Below the pieces are notes generated by a model, which worked only from the letters and a program-made list of their open reading frames with translations, was not told the DNA's origin and did no database searches. From Cyanidiococcus yangmingshanensis (lineage: Eukaryota > Rhodophyta > Bangiophyceae > Cyanidiales > Cyanidiaceae): a stretch of 64,000 bases of DNA. The DNA lies in assembly GCA_013995675.1 (NCBI GenBank), contig VWRR01000004.1:310001-374000 (forward strand), read 5' to 3'. The stretch's first letter is position 1; each line of letters opens with the position of its first letter. A program made the position numbers and the translations under genes. Below are positions 31,460-41,279 of this stretch, piece by piece.

Positions 31460-32830
31460 ATGGTCTCGGCAGAAACCTCGAACAAGCTAAGCGCTTCTAT
31501 CGCCATGGATAACGACAAGCCACAAACGACGGTCTTCATCCAAAAAGTATATGACTTGGTGCAGGACTCGGAGACATCAGATACGGTGAACTGGGAGGAG
31601 TCCGGTGACTCGTTTGTCATCTGGCGAGTCGGTGACTTTACGGAAAAGGTTCTTCCCGCGTATTTCAAGCACAGCAACATGTCCTCTTTTGTGCGACAGT
31701 TGAATCAGTATGGGTTCCACAAGATCAGCCACGAGCGCTGGGAGTTTCAACACGATTTTTTCAAGCGAGATCGACCAGATCTCCTAAGTCAAATTAAGCG
31801 GAACCGTCCTGAACGAAGGAAAAGAACGTTGACGGTGACGAGCGGGGGTGGCTCGTCGAGCTCGGCGTTCTATGGCGGCTCGTCGGGGTCTGTACGAGGA
31901 CCTCGCACCCTGCCTGCAGCGGTCGCAACCAAGCTGCGGCCGGACGCTGGAGCCGCCTATATTCAACAACATGTGAATGTTCCGTTGGCAGCATCGCAGT
32001 TGCTCAGCGAGGAGGACATGAACAGTTTCGATGCCTCAGGGTCAGGTGACCAGCGAAAGCCGCTGTGGCTGAGTCGTCTATTTGGCCGAGGGAACAAGAC
32101 CATCGAAATTGGGAAATACGGCTCTCTAGAGGACGAAGCTGTACGGCTTCGTCGCGACAACAGCTTGCTACTACAGGAGCTGTCCGAGTTGCGGCGCCTC
32201 TATGCTCGTTTGGAGCAACGGCTCATGGAGAGCGAACAACGCGAAACAGAGCGCGAGGAACAGTTCCGGCACCTCCAGGGGTTCATGCTCCGAATTTTCT
32301 CCTCTGTGGAGATCATGAACAGTCAGCTTGCGAATGCAGGTCTGGATTTTCTCGCCCTCGATCAGGAGTGGACTCAGGCCCTGACGTATCTGGCGGAGCA
32401 CGCCGATCTACCGAATCAAACGGATTCGAACTTTTGCCAGGTGGGTGCTGCATCCGGGCGCTTGATTCATGACGCGGACCCTCTGGAGCTACTGCGGAGC
32501 GACGGCGCTCCGCCAGAGGGCGTCTCGCTGAGCAACATCACCAGCGATTCTGTTGGGCGAGAGGTTCCACAAACAACGGTCGCCGATGCATACAGTTCCA
32601 TTCAGCAAAGCGGCACGACAGATAAGGAGCTTGAATCGCTTCAGGAGCGAATGCAGAGTATGTATCAACAGGAAAGTGCAGGAACGCAGGGTTTTGAAAT
32701 GATGCTTGAGCAGCAGCGAGCAGCAGCGAGTCGAGCTGCTCCAGAGCTGACACCTGGTGCACAAGGTGTTCGCATCCTCAGCGATGATGTTCTTCTACCA
32801 GCATCAACGGATTCTCCGGGAACTGTGTAA
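31460..32830 (+). CDS. HSF: Heat-shock transcription factor
   Basis: A DNA-binding domain begins near residue 20 and follows the family closely: FIQKVYDLVQDSETSDTVNW, FVIWRVGDFTEKVLPAYFKH, NMSSFVRQLNQYGFHKISH and WEFQHDFFKRDRPDLLSQIKR. HSFs bind inverted GAA repeats as trimers and activate chaperone genes. A heptad-rich stretch follows (DEAVRLRRDNSLLLQELSEL and on to about residue 285), fitting the HR-A/B trimerisation coiled coil. A glycine/serine linker lies between the two. The C-terminal third is acidic and glutamine-rich and may be the activation region. 456 residues from the first ATG; a second in-frame ATG at 31505 is equally possible. The next gene starts very close, 12 bp after the stop, if its first ATG is used. 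Confidence 0.95.
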   Translation: MVSAETSNKLSASIAMDNDKPQTTVFIQKVYDLVQDSETSDTVNWEESGDSFVIWRVGDFTEKVLPAYFKHSNMSSFVRQLNQYGFHKISHERWEFQHDFFKRDRPDLLSQIKRNRPERRKRTLTVTSGGGSSSSAFYGGSSGSVRGPRTLPAAVATKLRPDAGAAYIQQHVNVPLAASQLLSEEDMNSFDASGSGDQRKPLWLSRLFGRGNKTIEIGKYGSLEDEAVRLRRDNSLLLQELSELRRLYARLEQRLMESEQRETEREEQFRHLQGFMLRIFSSVEIMNSQLANAGLDFLALDQEWTQALTYLAEHADLPNQTDSNFCQVGAASGRLIHDADPLELLRSDGAPPEGVSLSNITSDSVGREVPQTTVADAYSSIQQSGTTDKELESLQERMQSMYQQESAGTQGFEMMLEQQRAAASRAAPELTPGAQGVRILSDDVLLPASTDSPGTV

Positions 32831-32842
32831 AATTCTCTTAAA

Positions 32843-33577
32843 ATGATTCCATGCCGGCACGTGGAAGAACGTTTCATCGAGAGGCTGGTGATCGGTGCCG
32901 TTGATGGCACCGGGGTGATCCTCGCGAGCAACGCCATCCTCGACTGTTGCTGTACAGTGGGCGTCATAGTGCCTCAGAAGCTTTGCGAGCACTTCACGGT
33001 AGTGAAGTATAAAAAGATCGGGTTCTCAATTAAAGCTCGATGGAGTACTGGGCCTTTGTTGAGGGTGGATGGCTTTTTCGCGGTGCGCTCCGGGAGCGAA
33101 CACGACGACGAGTGCACTTCGAACGCTTGTCGTGGGCTTTGTACTCGGCAGCGGTGCGTAGTGACGGCGTCGCTAGAACCGCCTTCAAAAAGTCGTCGGA
33201 TTTTTCTCGGTCAGCTCGGTGCCGCAATAACTGCACTATTCACGCAGCAGTTGCTCACTGGTGTTGATCCGGCGCAGGGGCGAGCGCCTGCACCGACAGG
33301 GCCTTGTCCGAACTGCCGCGGAAAAGGTCGAGTCGTTTGCGACATGTGCAACGGCACAGGTTTCTGGAGAGCAGGCGGTTTTGCGGAAGATAAGCGAGCT
33401 CAGTACAAGGGCACAATATGCCCACAGTGTGACGGACAAGGGACCCTGACTTGCCCGGTTTGTCTCGGCACTGGGGAGGCGAATATTCAGGGAATGCTGC
33501 GGCGGCGGAAAGTGCCGACCGAGCCAGGTCGCACGTTGCAGACAAATTTTCCAGAAGAGGACGAGTCAACACCTTGA
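32843..33577 (+). CDS. DnaJ-type zinc-finger (CxxCxGxG) plastid protein
   Basis: The C-terminal half holds four cysteine motifs in order: [24 protein letters not shown] and CPVCLGTG. They form a DnaJ-like zinc finger without a J domain, as in plant BSD2, LQY1 and related plastid factors that help fold Rubisco or repair photosystem II. Before it lies [17 protein letters not shown], a twin-arginine plus hydrophobic stretch that could be a thylakoid signal. The listed start (ATG 32843) leaves only 12 bp after the HSF gene and gives an odd N-terminus. A better transit peptide, starting [20 protein letters not shown] at 33069, is in another frame, so the true start may lie there with a one-base break before about 33165. 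The zinc-finger assignment is firm; the exact homologue is not. Confidence 0.75.
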   Translation: MIPCRHVEERFIERLVIGAVDGTGVILASNAILDCCCTVGVIVPQKLCEHFTVVKYKKIGFSIKARWSTGPLLRVDGFFAVRSGSEHDDECTSNACRGLCTRQRCVVTASLEPPSKSRRIFLGQLGAAITALFTQQLLTGVDPAQGRAPAPTGPCPNCRGKGRVVCDMCNGTGFWRAGGFAEDKRAQYKGTICPQCDGQGTLTCPVCLGTGEANIQGMLRRRKVPTEPGRTLQTNFPEEDESTP

Positions 33578-36009
33578 GACGTTGAGAAACGGCTTTTCGG
33601 GGAAGAGGGTGTTATTCGTGAGCGTGTTGAGAATCTCGGCATTGACTCCAGACCGCTACAGTGATGAAGAGCACACAAGATTGGGTTGTACCTGTAGAAG
33701 ACGATTTGCTGCACAGCCTCGCTGCCCTGGAACTGGATCGATGAGACAGCCCGCAAAAGAGGAAGCAGTAGGGTGGAAGTGGATCGAATCATGTGCGATG
33801 AAAACGTTTGATGCATGGCACCATCCCGTCGTAGCATTGGGGAAAGGCACTCGCCAGAGCCGTCTGACTCCTCATCGGGACGCTTTTGGCCCTGTTTGAG
33901 ACACGAGATGATAAACTGGTTGCGGACGGATCTACAGTTGACGTTGCATGGCGCGCTCTAGATGATTTCTTTCTGGAACTGGTTTTGGTGGAATGCTTGG
34001 CCAGAGCGACCGCTGATGAGTATCTACCCGACGAAATGGGTATGAATGCAAACGCTCGCTCTTTCGAGGTTTTGCGTGCATCGCGCGGATGCCTGTTCAT
34101 GGATTGCAGACCGAGGTAGAGCGCCTAAACTCGATGGTATTGAAGGCATGCGCATTCAGAGATTTCGTCTCCAGGCATGATGCAGTAGCATCTGGAGAGA
34201 GGATCGCGGGACACGAGTCCGATCCATGTGCAGTTTCGAAACGAAATTCAGTGTCTTTGCATACGATTCGACAGGATACGCGTTCTAGTTCCTGACGAGA
34301 TCATGCTGCCGGGGGAAGCACGTCCGCCGCTCCGGTTTCGTTTGAGCGAGCTACAGATACAATCCGGCAACCGAGCACCACATCAGATAGAATAGATCCA
34401 AATTCGATGCGAACGGTCAGTATTGGTTTCGGATGCCAGCATCGCTCAGTTGACTGGAGTCGGCCAAGAAGCAGCAGTCCACATTTGTGAGGCATCTGCC
34501 CTATCTGCATGTGCGTCAGCGCATCTAGGTGTCGTGGGTGTGGCCTTGCTTCATGGATCGTATCCAGCGCGACCTGTTTGTTACGTGAACGTACATCGAT
34601 GCGGACCATTGCTGAATGACAGCGCAGCGCGTACTTTTTGTAGCGACACCTGGTATGGGCTTTCTGGCGGAGTGATCACGTTCCACGGCGAAGACCTAGA
34701 CGCTTGAGGTTGCTGCGCAGATCGCTGGAGACGATGTCTGGTCGCTTCGAATCCAAATGGATGACTCGGTCCAGGGTACTTGGCGGATCATGGTGACGGA
34801 TCTCTCCATACCGACTCAGTGATCTGGTATACTGATTGAACGGATGCTGACAGCACTCCTTCATCGGCGAGTGCTTTCCCGCCGGAATGCGGAATGATTC
34901 TATCAGGCCTCGAGGGTGCAGATTCCGTATCGAGTCGGGTAAGGATGGGTTCGCACGGCCATGAACCGACGCTGGCCGATGGCCATGGTCGCAATGATCG
35001 GAGATAAACCGTTTGAGGACGGAAACGACGCCCGTGCAGCTCGCTTCAGTGAAACCTTGGGGTATCCATCATGGCCGCACACAGCCGTATGAAGGCAACC
35101 AGATCCTTTACGTGATACGGTCCAGAACCTGGGCTCTGAATCTGAATAGTTGGCAGAGCACACCCTCACGTTCACAAATTCGTGAATAGAATACGAATGG
35201 AGAGCACTAGTGCAGGCAAATATCCCAGACCGCGAACAAGAGTCCAAGGAAGCATGCAAAACAGCACGGCAAGATGGACGGCCCAAACAAAATCGACTCG
35301 GACTGGATCGCGGCTGTGGCTGGTCGGTGCGCAAATACCTCCTCAAAATGCTCAGTTCCGAGCATGATCTTTTCGGCATTGCAAGTGCGTAAACAAGACG
35401 ATGGCGACTAAGATGTTCTACAACGCTTGACCCTTGTCCATCTCAAGTCGATGGGTTTCGCGTCCACCTGCTTCTGTTGCGCTCATCCAATCTCAAGATT
35501 AAGTGTGTGAACATGGCTCGAGCGAGGACACGAAGAGAGAGAATCAGCGTTCAATAATTAACTTTAGCCATACGCTTCGAAACGTGTCTCGTTCGTTTGC
35601 TCACCCCCGATGGCAGTCAGAGAGAAGCAACGCTGCGAAATCTAAAGAATCGTTCTTGTTCTACAATACAGTTGGTAGCATGGGTAGAAATAACGGGAAT
35701 AGATACCGATTCTGCCGACGAGATCGCAAGCTAAGCTTCGAATGAGGACAAGCGTGCAAAGCTGCCTCCATGCCTCGCCCTGCTGGCCATAGGTGTCCCT
35801 TGTCCGACACGACTGCTCTGACTGATCGCTCTCCCTGAATTTTCTGTTCGGACCAGCCACATGGTCCAAGAGGCCCTCCGTATATGTATAAATTTTCGGG
35901 GCAGGAAAAAGAGTCGCATGGATGAAAACCAACAAAACCGAACCCCGTCCTTGTAGCTAGCCAAGAAAGGTATCGATCATCGCTCGAACCAGCATTGCTC
36001 TGGAGGCGT
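33578..36009. other. 2.4-kb stretch without a recognised gene
   Basis: The longest gene desert in the window. ORFs up to 158 codons exist on both strands but overlap and resemble no known family. The best, on the minus strand at 34301-34609, contains ILTVRIEFGSILSDVVLGCR. No tRNA, tandem repeat or long palindrome is visible. Given the frame breaks elsewhere, a decayed or fragmented gene cannot be excluded. Confidence 0.4.
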
Positions 36010-37624
36010 TCATGCGGAACGCTCTAGCGCACGTCCACGAACATGTTGACAGAACAGACTCGTCAACGCGTCGAGCCAGGATCTCACGGTCGATAGGCAT
36101 TCACGAAATTGGTAGAGGAAGCGAGCGTATGGATGGAATCCGTCTCGACTAGAGCCCAGATCGGTCAGTCCGAGTGCATCCAGCGGGAGCCAGCGGTAAA
36201 GGCGATGCACGAGCCGCAGCGGCAGCATTGCACGATGTGCACGGTTGTGCGACTCGGTGTGCGCGTAACAGGAAACCAGCAAACCGTTCACGAGCGCCGT
36301 TCCTGATTCAGTTAGGGGTCCATACGCCCCGGTCCGGGAGACGGACGTGATACTGCGCACTTGGGCGGTTTTCCCAGACCGCAAGACAAGATAGGACCCT
36401 GGTTCTAGCAAACGCGCTCGAACGAAATCTAATGGTTGGTCCGAGAGGTCCCCGCTATGGACGACGGCGAGCAGATGATCTGGTGTTATCTCCAACGCTC
36501 CTTGGTTTCCCTCGAATTCCAGACGAAGGAACATTGTTTCCTGATTCGCTCTTCGGTCTAGAAAGCCAAGGAAACGAGTCTGAGCCAGATATGGAGCACC
36601 GTCTATGGCACTGAATGCAAGCGTCTCGACCCGATCACCAACGCTGAGGTCCTGTATCGAAACTCGGTTACCGTTGGAGACGCTGAAGCGTTGCGTCGCC
36701 GGGAAAGCAAGAGAAACTGGACGAGCCACTGCTTCCACCTGAGTCATTCACGAACGATATCGTTGTACCAGCGTTCACGATGATGTAATCCTGGCCCGAC
36801 ATTGTCCCGTTCGCCACCTGATACACCTGGCCATGAATGCAGGAACGGGTCACTCACACACATCATGTTTTGTACACCTTCCTGACTGTAAAAATCTTCA
36901 CACTGTACCTTCTGGTTGTAGTTGATGTTCACTTGGGCATTTTCCTCGAAGACCACATCAGGCAAACTGTCGCAGAACGGTTGCAGGTTCTGAAAGCCAC
37001 CCTCTTCGATCGATGTGGATCCGCCCGCCTCAACTGTAAAAACTGAAGCAGAATATCGGGGAACTCTTTCCGACAATGCCCATCGGGAGCGAGGTCGGCT
37101 TCGAATCCAAGGCCGGGTACGGGCCAGCGTCAAGGAACGCGAGGCCATTGGCCAGATACGCAAACGCAAACTGCCTCGCCGAACGTATACGAGTTGATGG
37201 TTTCAGCACTGCCAGAGGCACCGCGATTGAGCACAACGGCTCGGCTGATGTTTGTTGGGTTCGAAAACCTCCACAAAATCGTACCTTCAGTCTCGTTCAC
37301 CCAAGTCCATGTGACCTGCACGCCTGCACCACTTACACATGGGCTCGGACTCGCCTCTAGAGCAAAAACTTCTTCCCCACTGGACAAGGGGTGTTTAGAA
37401 CCTCTCGATCCAGGCAGGAGATAGGATCGGTGCACACTCGACCGCCCCCGACTGGTTCCGGTGCGCACTCGCTCGGGGACCGCGCCCGCTTTCACGCCTC
37501 TACCGAGCCATACCTCAGAAACCCGTTCGCCTCGGTTGCTCAGTCGTGCCCAAACGGAATACGAACCTAGACACACGAAGATAAGCAGAATCCACCAAGC
37601 CGTCGTTTTCGAAATCTTGACCAT
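36010..37624 (-). pseudogene. Secreted Hint-domain protein, paralogue spread over several frames
   Basis: From ATG 37624 the protein begins MVKISKTTAWWILLIFVCLG, a signal peptide or anchor. It continues with a domain also found in the neighbouring plus-strand gene (compare VNETEGTILWRFSNPTNISRA and the following VVLNRGAS). It ends in a Hint domain with SFSCFPGDAT, NRVSIQDLSVGDRVETL, ALEITPDHLLAVVH and GAYGPLTESGTALVNGLLVS followed by CYAHTESHNRAH. The pieces are in order but occupy about five successive reading frames, with changes in the same direction. Two of the changes fall in T runs. Either this copy is decaying or the assembly has indels here. It is the host's own gene. Unlike its partner, the domain ends in Ser-Cys-Tyr-Ala, the form found in animal Hedgehog proteins. 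Confidence 0.8.
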
Positions 37625-37961
37625 AAATAAGGAAGTTCGTTCTTCGTGAACAGGAAATAGGTCCCACGTGGCCGTGTCAAGCGCCGTGGCACTCCAGCAC
37701 TGGTGCACCACGAAAGCGAATCTCGCTGGTGCTGTCTGCGCGCGTGTGGCCGCACGGACAAGTTTCGACGCGATTTCGAGCGTGCGGTTGCGGTGCAGAT
37801 TTGCAGCACTGCAGAACTTGGACATTTGAACGGCATCGTCGCAGCATGCGATTGGTGCGCGATTCCCGGGACGCGCTACGAGCATTCACGTGGCGTGCAG
37901 ATCCCGGTTGCCATACGCACTCCCGAACGAGTCCACTGTTGTCTTGGATCGACGTTGAGGG
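37625..37961. promoter_or_regulatory. Shared upstream region of the divergent Hint gene pair
   Basis: 337 bp between the two signal-peptide start codons, which face away from each other. It should hold both promoters. I see no repeat or clear symmetrical element. The frame of the minus-strand gene stays open through part of it, but no signal peptide starts there. Confidence 0.5.
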
Positions 37962-39473
37962 ATGGCACCAGGCTTTCGTAGGGTGCCCCTCAATGTTTTG
38001 GTTCTTATATTTTGCTTGTATAGCCTTTTTTCCGGATGGTTTCATGTAACAGCTGCCCCAGTACGAGAACGAGGGCTGCTGGCTTCACTGGCACCTCAGT
38101 TCGCCAAGGTGTTCCAGTTCCATCGTCTGAAGCGTCGAGGATATCTGTCCTCTGGTTCCAGAATCAGTTCACGTATACGTCGGGCGGTTTTATGCGAAAG
38201 TGCGCTAGGTGTGCAAGTGCGTTGGATCTGGTTAGAGCAGTCCCAGGGGGTCATTTTCTGGGTGATCACGAACGCTGGGAATGAGACGCTCTCCGTTGTA
38301 CTTAACCGTGGTGCGAGCAACGTACCCGCGTATCCATTTGGTGGTGCTTTTTTTCCGGCCTATTTGACGGACGGAACGGACGGCGTGCAGCTCGCGACCA
38401 TTGGCACAGGTCCGTATCCCCCGGTGACCACGACACCGACGCTGCCCCTGGCGTTGATCGATGCCCAGCAAACAGGTGTTGCTTTTGTGCTTGTGATACC
38501 TGCTCGGACGGAAGTTTTCATCCCCGAAGGTGGATTTGTTAATGGTATCGTTCCTTTCTGCGAATCTGTTGTAGATGTGGATTTTGTAGCCAACCAGGGC
38601 ATGAACATGACCTATTCAGTGTGCGAAGAGTGTATTGAATTCTATGCGCAGACAGAGATGAATCCCCCATATGATTGCCCGACCAGTCCAATGGAGACCA
38701 ATATTCCGGTGTATCGCCCTAGAAATGAGTCTGCTTCGTTCGACTTTTGGCCGCAGAAGGGGAGCATCATCGAAATGGGCCCCGCCAACTTTACGGGAGC
38801 AGTGGAATTCACCGCGACCGATTCTGCGGCGAGCTGTCCCTCATCGGATACTGGTGGTTCGAGCTCGTCGGTTTTGATCGGTTGCTTCCCCGCCGCTGCT
38901 GTTGTTGAGCAAGAAGATGGTGAATTCGTATCGCTGGCATCACTTAAGCGTGGGACCCGTATCGCCACACTCGTACAAGATGAGCGCCGTGGCTGGGTGA
39001 AGCACTTTACGACTGTGTACGCTTTTGCAGATTCGCAGCCTGATGCAGACTCGCTTACGTATCTGGAGCTCCATACCAGTAGAGGCGATACGTTGCTGCT
39101 GACGCCCGACCACTTGCTCTATGCAAGCCTGTCGAATGACAGCCGCACCAAACGGTTCGTTCGTGCGCTGCACGTCAGCCCGGGCATGGCACTCGTGCGA
39201 GCAGACGGCACCCAGGATTCGATAACGCACATCGCTGTGACCAAGGCGCAAGGCGCTTTCGCACCGCTCACATTCGAGGGTACCATGCTCGTGAATGGCT
39301 ACTTGGTTTCGAGCTATGCAGACGTTGCTTCACACGAGCGTGCTCATTTGGTATTCGCACCGTTGCGAGCCTGGCATCGCCTTTTCGGTACCCCAACGCG
39401 TGCAGATTTTGCTGGACTCCATGGGTATGCGCAACTTCTGATATCACTGCGCAACTTGATTCAAAGCAAATGA
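37962..39473 (+). CDS. Secreted protein with Hedgehog-type Hint (Hog) domain
   Basis: 503 residues. Residues 1-31 (MAPGFRRVPLNVLVLIFCLY, then SLFSGWFHVTAA) form a signal peptide. Residues about 40-295 are a domain I do not recognise, with many aromatic and beta-like segments and cysteines (PFCESVVDVDF, CEECIEFY, CPTS). A serine/glycine linker leads to a Hint domain from about 305: GCFPAAAVVEQEDGEFVSL with the nucleophilic Cys, RGTRIATLV, LLLTPDHLLYA with the conserved Thr and His, and AFAPLTFEGTMLVNGYLVSS. The last matches the animal Hedgehog C-terminal segment, and the following ASHERAHLVFAPLRAWHRL resembles the Shh segment after it. Hint domains cleave their own chain at the Cys; in Hedgehog the released N-part is also lipidated. 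Here Ser replaces the late Cys of Ser-Cys-Tyr-Ala. Cleavage is inferred from conserved residues only. Confidence 0.9.
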   Translation: MAPGFRRVPLNVLVLIFCLYSLFSGWFHVTAAPVRERGLLASLAPQFAKVFQFHRLKRRGYLSSGSRISSRIRRAVLCESALGVQVRWIWLEQSQGVIFWVITNAGNETLSVVLNRGASNVPAYPFGGAFFPAYLTDGTDGVQLATIGTGPYPPVTTTPTLPLALIDAQQTGVAFVLVIPARTEVFIPEGGFVNGIVPFCESVVDVDFVANQGMNMTYSVCEECIEFYAQTEMNPPYDCPTSPMETNIPVYRPRNESASFDFWPQKGSIIEMGPANFTGAVEFTATDSAASCPSSDTGGSSSSVLIGCFPAAAVVEQEDGEFVSLASLKRGTRIATLVQDERRGWVKHFTTVYAFADSQPDADSLTYLELHTSRGDTLLLTPDHLLYASLSNDSRTKRFVRALHVSPGMALVRADGTQDSITHIAVTKAQGAFAPLTFEGTMLVNGYLVSSYADVASHERAHLVFAPLRAWHRLFGTPTRADFAGLHGYAQLLISLRNLIQSK

Positions 39474-39530
39474 CGCGATTTTTCCTTGGACAGAACCTTA
39501 ACCCTAGAATTGAATGTGCGGTTTTCGCAG

Positions 39531-40044
39531 TTACTGCTTTGGCGGCTGTGGTAAACCATAGGACTGGGTCAGATCGGCGAGCTGTTGTCGCATGAGCTCT
39601 GCGCTCTTCAAGTGCGCATTGCGTACCGCCTCGGTCACTGCATCGCTAACCTGCCGGATTGCCTTCAGCGAGAAGATCATCCGAAACTTCGACCCTGATC
39701 GGTATCTGTTGACCGGAGACAACGGCCCGAACACGGCCATCGCTGGATGTTGCTTCAATTTCCGTGTTCTTAAGCTCCTCCTGCAACGCTTGCGCAGACT
39801 TGGAAAACTCTTGAGCTTTTTTCATAGCGTCCATCAAGTTTCCCAGGCCACCAAACAAACCGCCACCCTTGCCTCCCGCTTTCCCATCCTTACTCTCCCC
39901 GTTGGACTGAAGGTGCTGCACACCCCAGCCGGGTCGGTCCTCGCTGGCTCGCACGGAGCGCAAACGCGCCTGCCCTCGCGGACACACAGCGGCGCCGCGT
40001 GCAAGCGCGCTCACCGAACAAGGGAAACTGCCACTTATGAACAT
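39531..40044 (-). CDS. YbaB/EbfC nucleoid-associated protein, plastid-targeted
   Basis: From ATG 40044 the chain starts MFISGSFPCSVSALARG, a red-algal type transit peptide. A glycine/lysine linker follows, then the YbaB fold: GLFGGLGNLMDAMKKAQEF, a helix with AQALQEELKNTEIEATSSDG, and the strand VRAVVSGQQIPIRVEVSDDL. The last helix, QVSDAVTEAVRNAHLKSAEL then MRQQLADLTQ, lies one frame away, ending at 39531, so the gene shows a single frame change near 39670 (between DDLLAEG and IRQVSD). YbaB proteins are small dimeric DNA-binding proteins of bacteria and plastids. The gene converges with the plus-strand Hint gene, 57 bp away. Confidence 0.85.
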
Positions 40045-41279
40045 GACCAAACGCAGAACGCTTGCGATAACGCTGACCGAGATCAGCGTCTATGTGAACC
40101 GCTCGTGCGAACGAAGATGCACTCGTTCGATAAGCGTTCAAGCCTGATGAATTGTGTCTCGATGGCGAGACGGCGCCGGTCGACGCGATGGCACCTGCCA
40201 TAAAAGTGCAGGCTTGAAGCAGCCTGATGGGACCCAGCGTTTTCTGGCCGATCCGGGGTTGCGCGCGAGAGACACCCACGCAGGACATCGGCTGGCGTGC
40301 ACGCATACATCCTAGATGTGTTGCGCCGAAGCTCATCCACAAAGGTGACGTGTCTGTCACTCGGAGAGAACAGATGGTCTGTGTCCATTATTGGGAAGAG
40401 ATGACCTACGGATGGATGGATGGATGGGACTCGAGCCATTCCTGTTTCTGGGTTGCGTTTCATCGCGTGGCGTCCATGGGCATGGGCGGAACGCATGCCT
40501 TCGATCGCGGTCGCAATTTACTCGGATTCGACTGGGACCGGACCCCTCAGCAGAGCATGAATTCGGTCGCGGGAATCATGCACTTGATTGGAACCTCTCC
40601 ATCAAGGCCAACGACGGTGGAAATCTGGTTCCTCTATTCAGAGAGACGAGCGGTCGTTGCATCCATCAAACGCGGGGATACCGAACGCCGACTTGACCGG
40701 GATGACGCTGCGGAACGATGCAGAAAGGGTGCGAAACGGCCTTTGTCTCAATGCCGTCGGGAGCGCGAGACGTAGAATTCTAGCGCTCACGCCAATACAT
40801 CTCTCGGTTGCGTCCCGCGTCCAGTGAAGATCGACGTGGCGCTGCCGACGGTTCTAGCCTATTGTTGCCGTCATCGCCTGGAGCCGAGTCCTAATATTCA
40901 AGTCTCGGGGACAGTCTACGCAAGCACACAATCCTTTGAATCATATATCTTGAGCCGAAGAGTTCGTCGATCGTCTCGGTTTCGGACGTTGCGTCTTGGC
41001 TGGACGCCCCACGGCCGTCTGGACCACGCGGGGATGTCTGCGCTGCCCCGCGTGGCGCCGGCTGCGCCACTCGCCAAAAATCGGTGTGTTCAGCACTGTC
41101 CAGGACTTGCTTGCTTCCAAGGTCGTTCCGTTCTGGTAGAGCTCCTCAATTACCCAAGTACTGAAAGGGAAAACGTCTTTGAAACAAGTGGGTAGTAAAC
41201 GAAGGTGGCAGTTCTCGGGGGCTTGCGTCTTGTTACACAACTGGAAAGGTGCACCGAGGCGCGCAAACGCTCCCGTTTT
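40045..41279. other. Intergenic region without a recognised gene
   Basis: About 1.2 kb. An ATG-started ORF of 182 codons (40227-40775, plus) is the longest but has no family resemblance and spans a GGAT tetranucleotide run near 40413. The right part should hold the GPC1 promoter. Confidence 0.4.

Noticed and set aside
34903-35379. 158-codon minus-strand ORF in the gene desert
   Set aside because: Cys/Ser-rich without motif, first codon not clearly an ATG start with conserved sequence; no better than other chance ORFs nearby.
37962-39473. Hint domain as part of an intein or bacterial polymorphic toxin
   Set aside because: The domain is C-terminal with nothing after it, follows a eukaryotic signal peptide and matches the Hedgehog APLT...VNG block rather than intein or toxin arrangements.
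40227-40775. 182-codon plus-strand ORF
   Set aside because: Spans a GGAT microsatellite, no recognisable motif, and flanked by similar chance ORFs; not supported as a gene.
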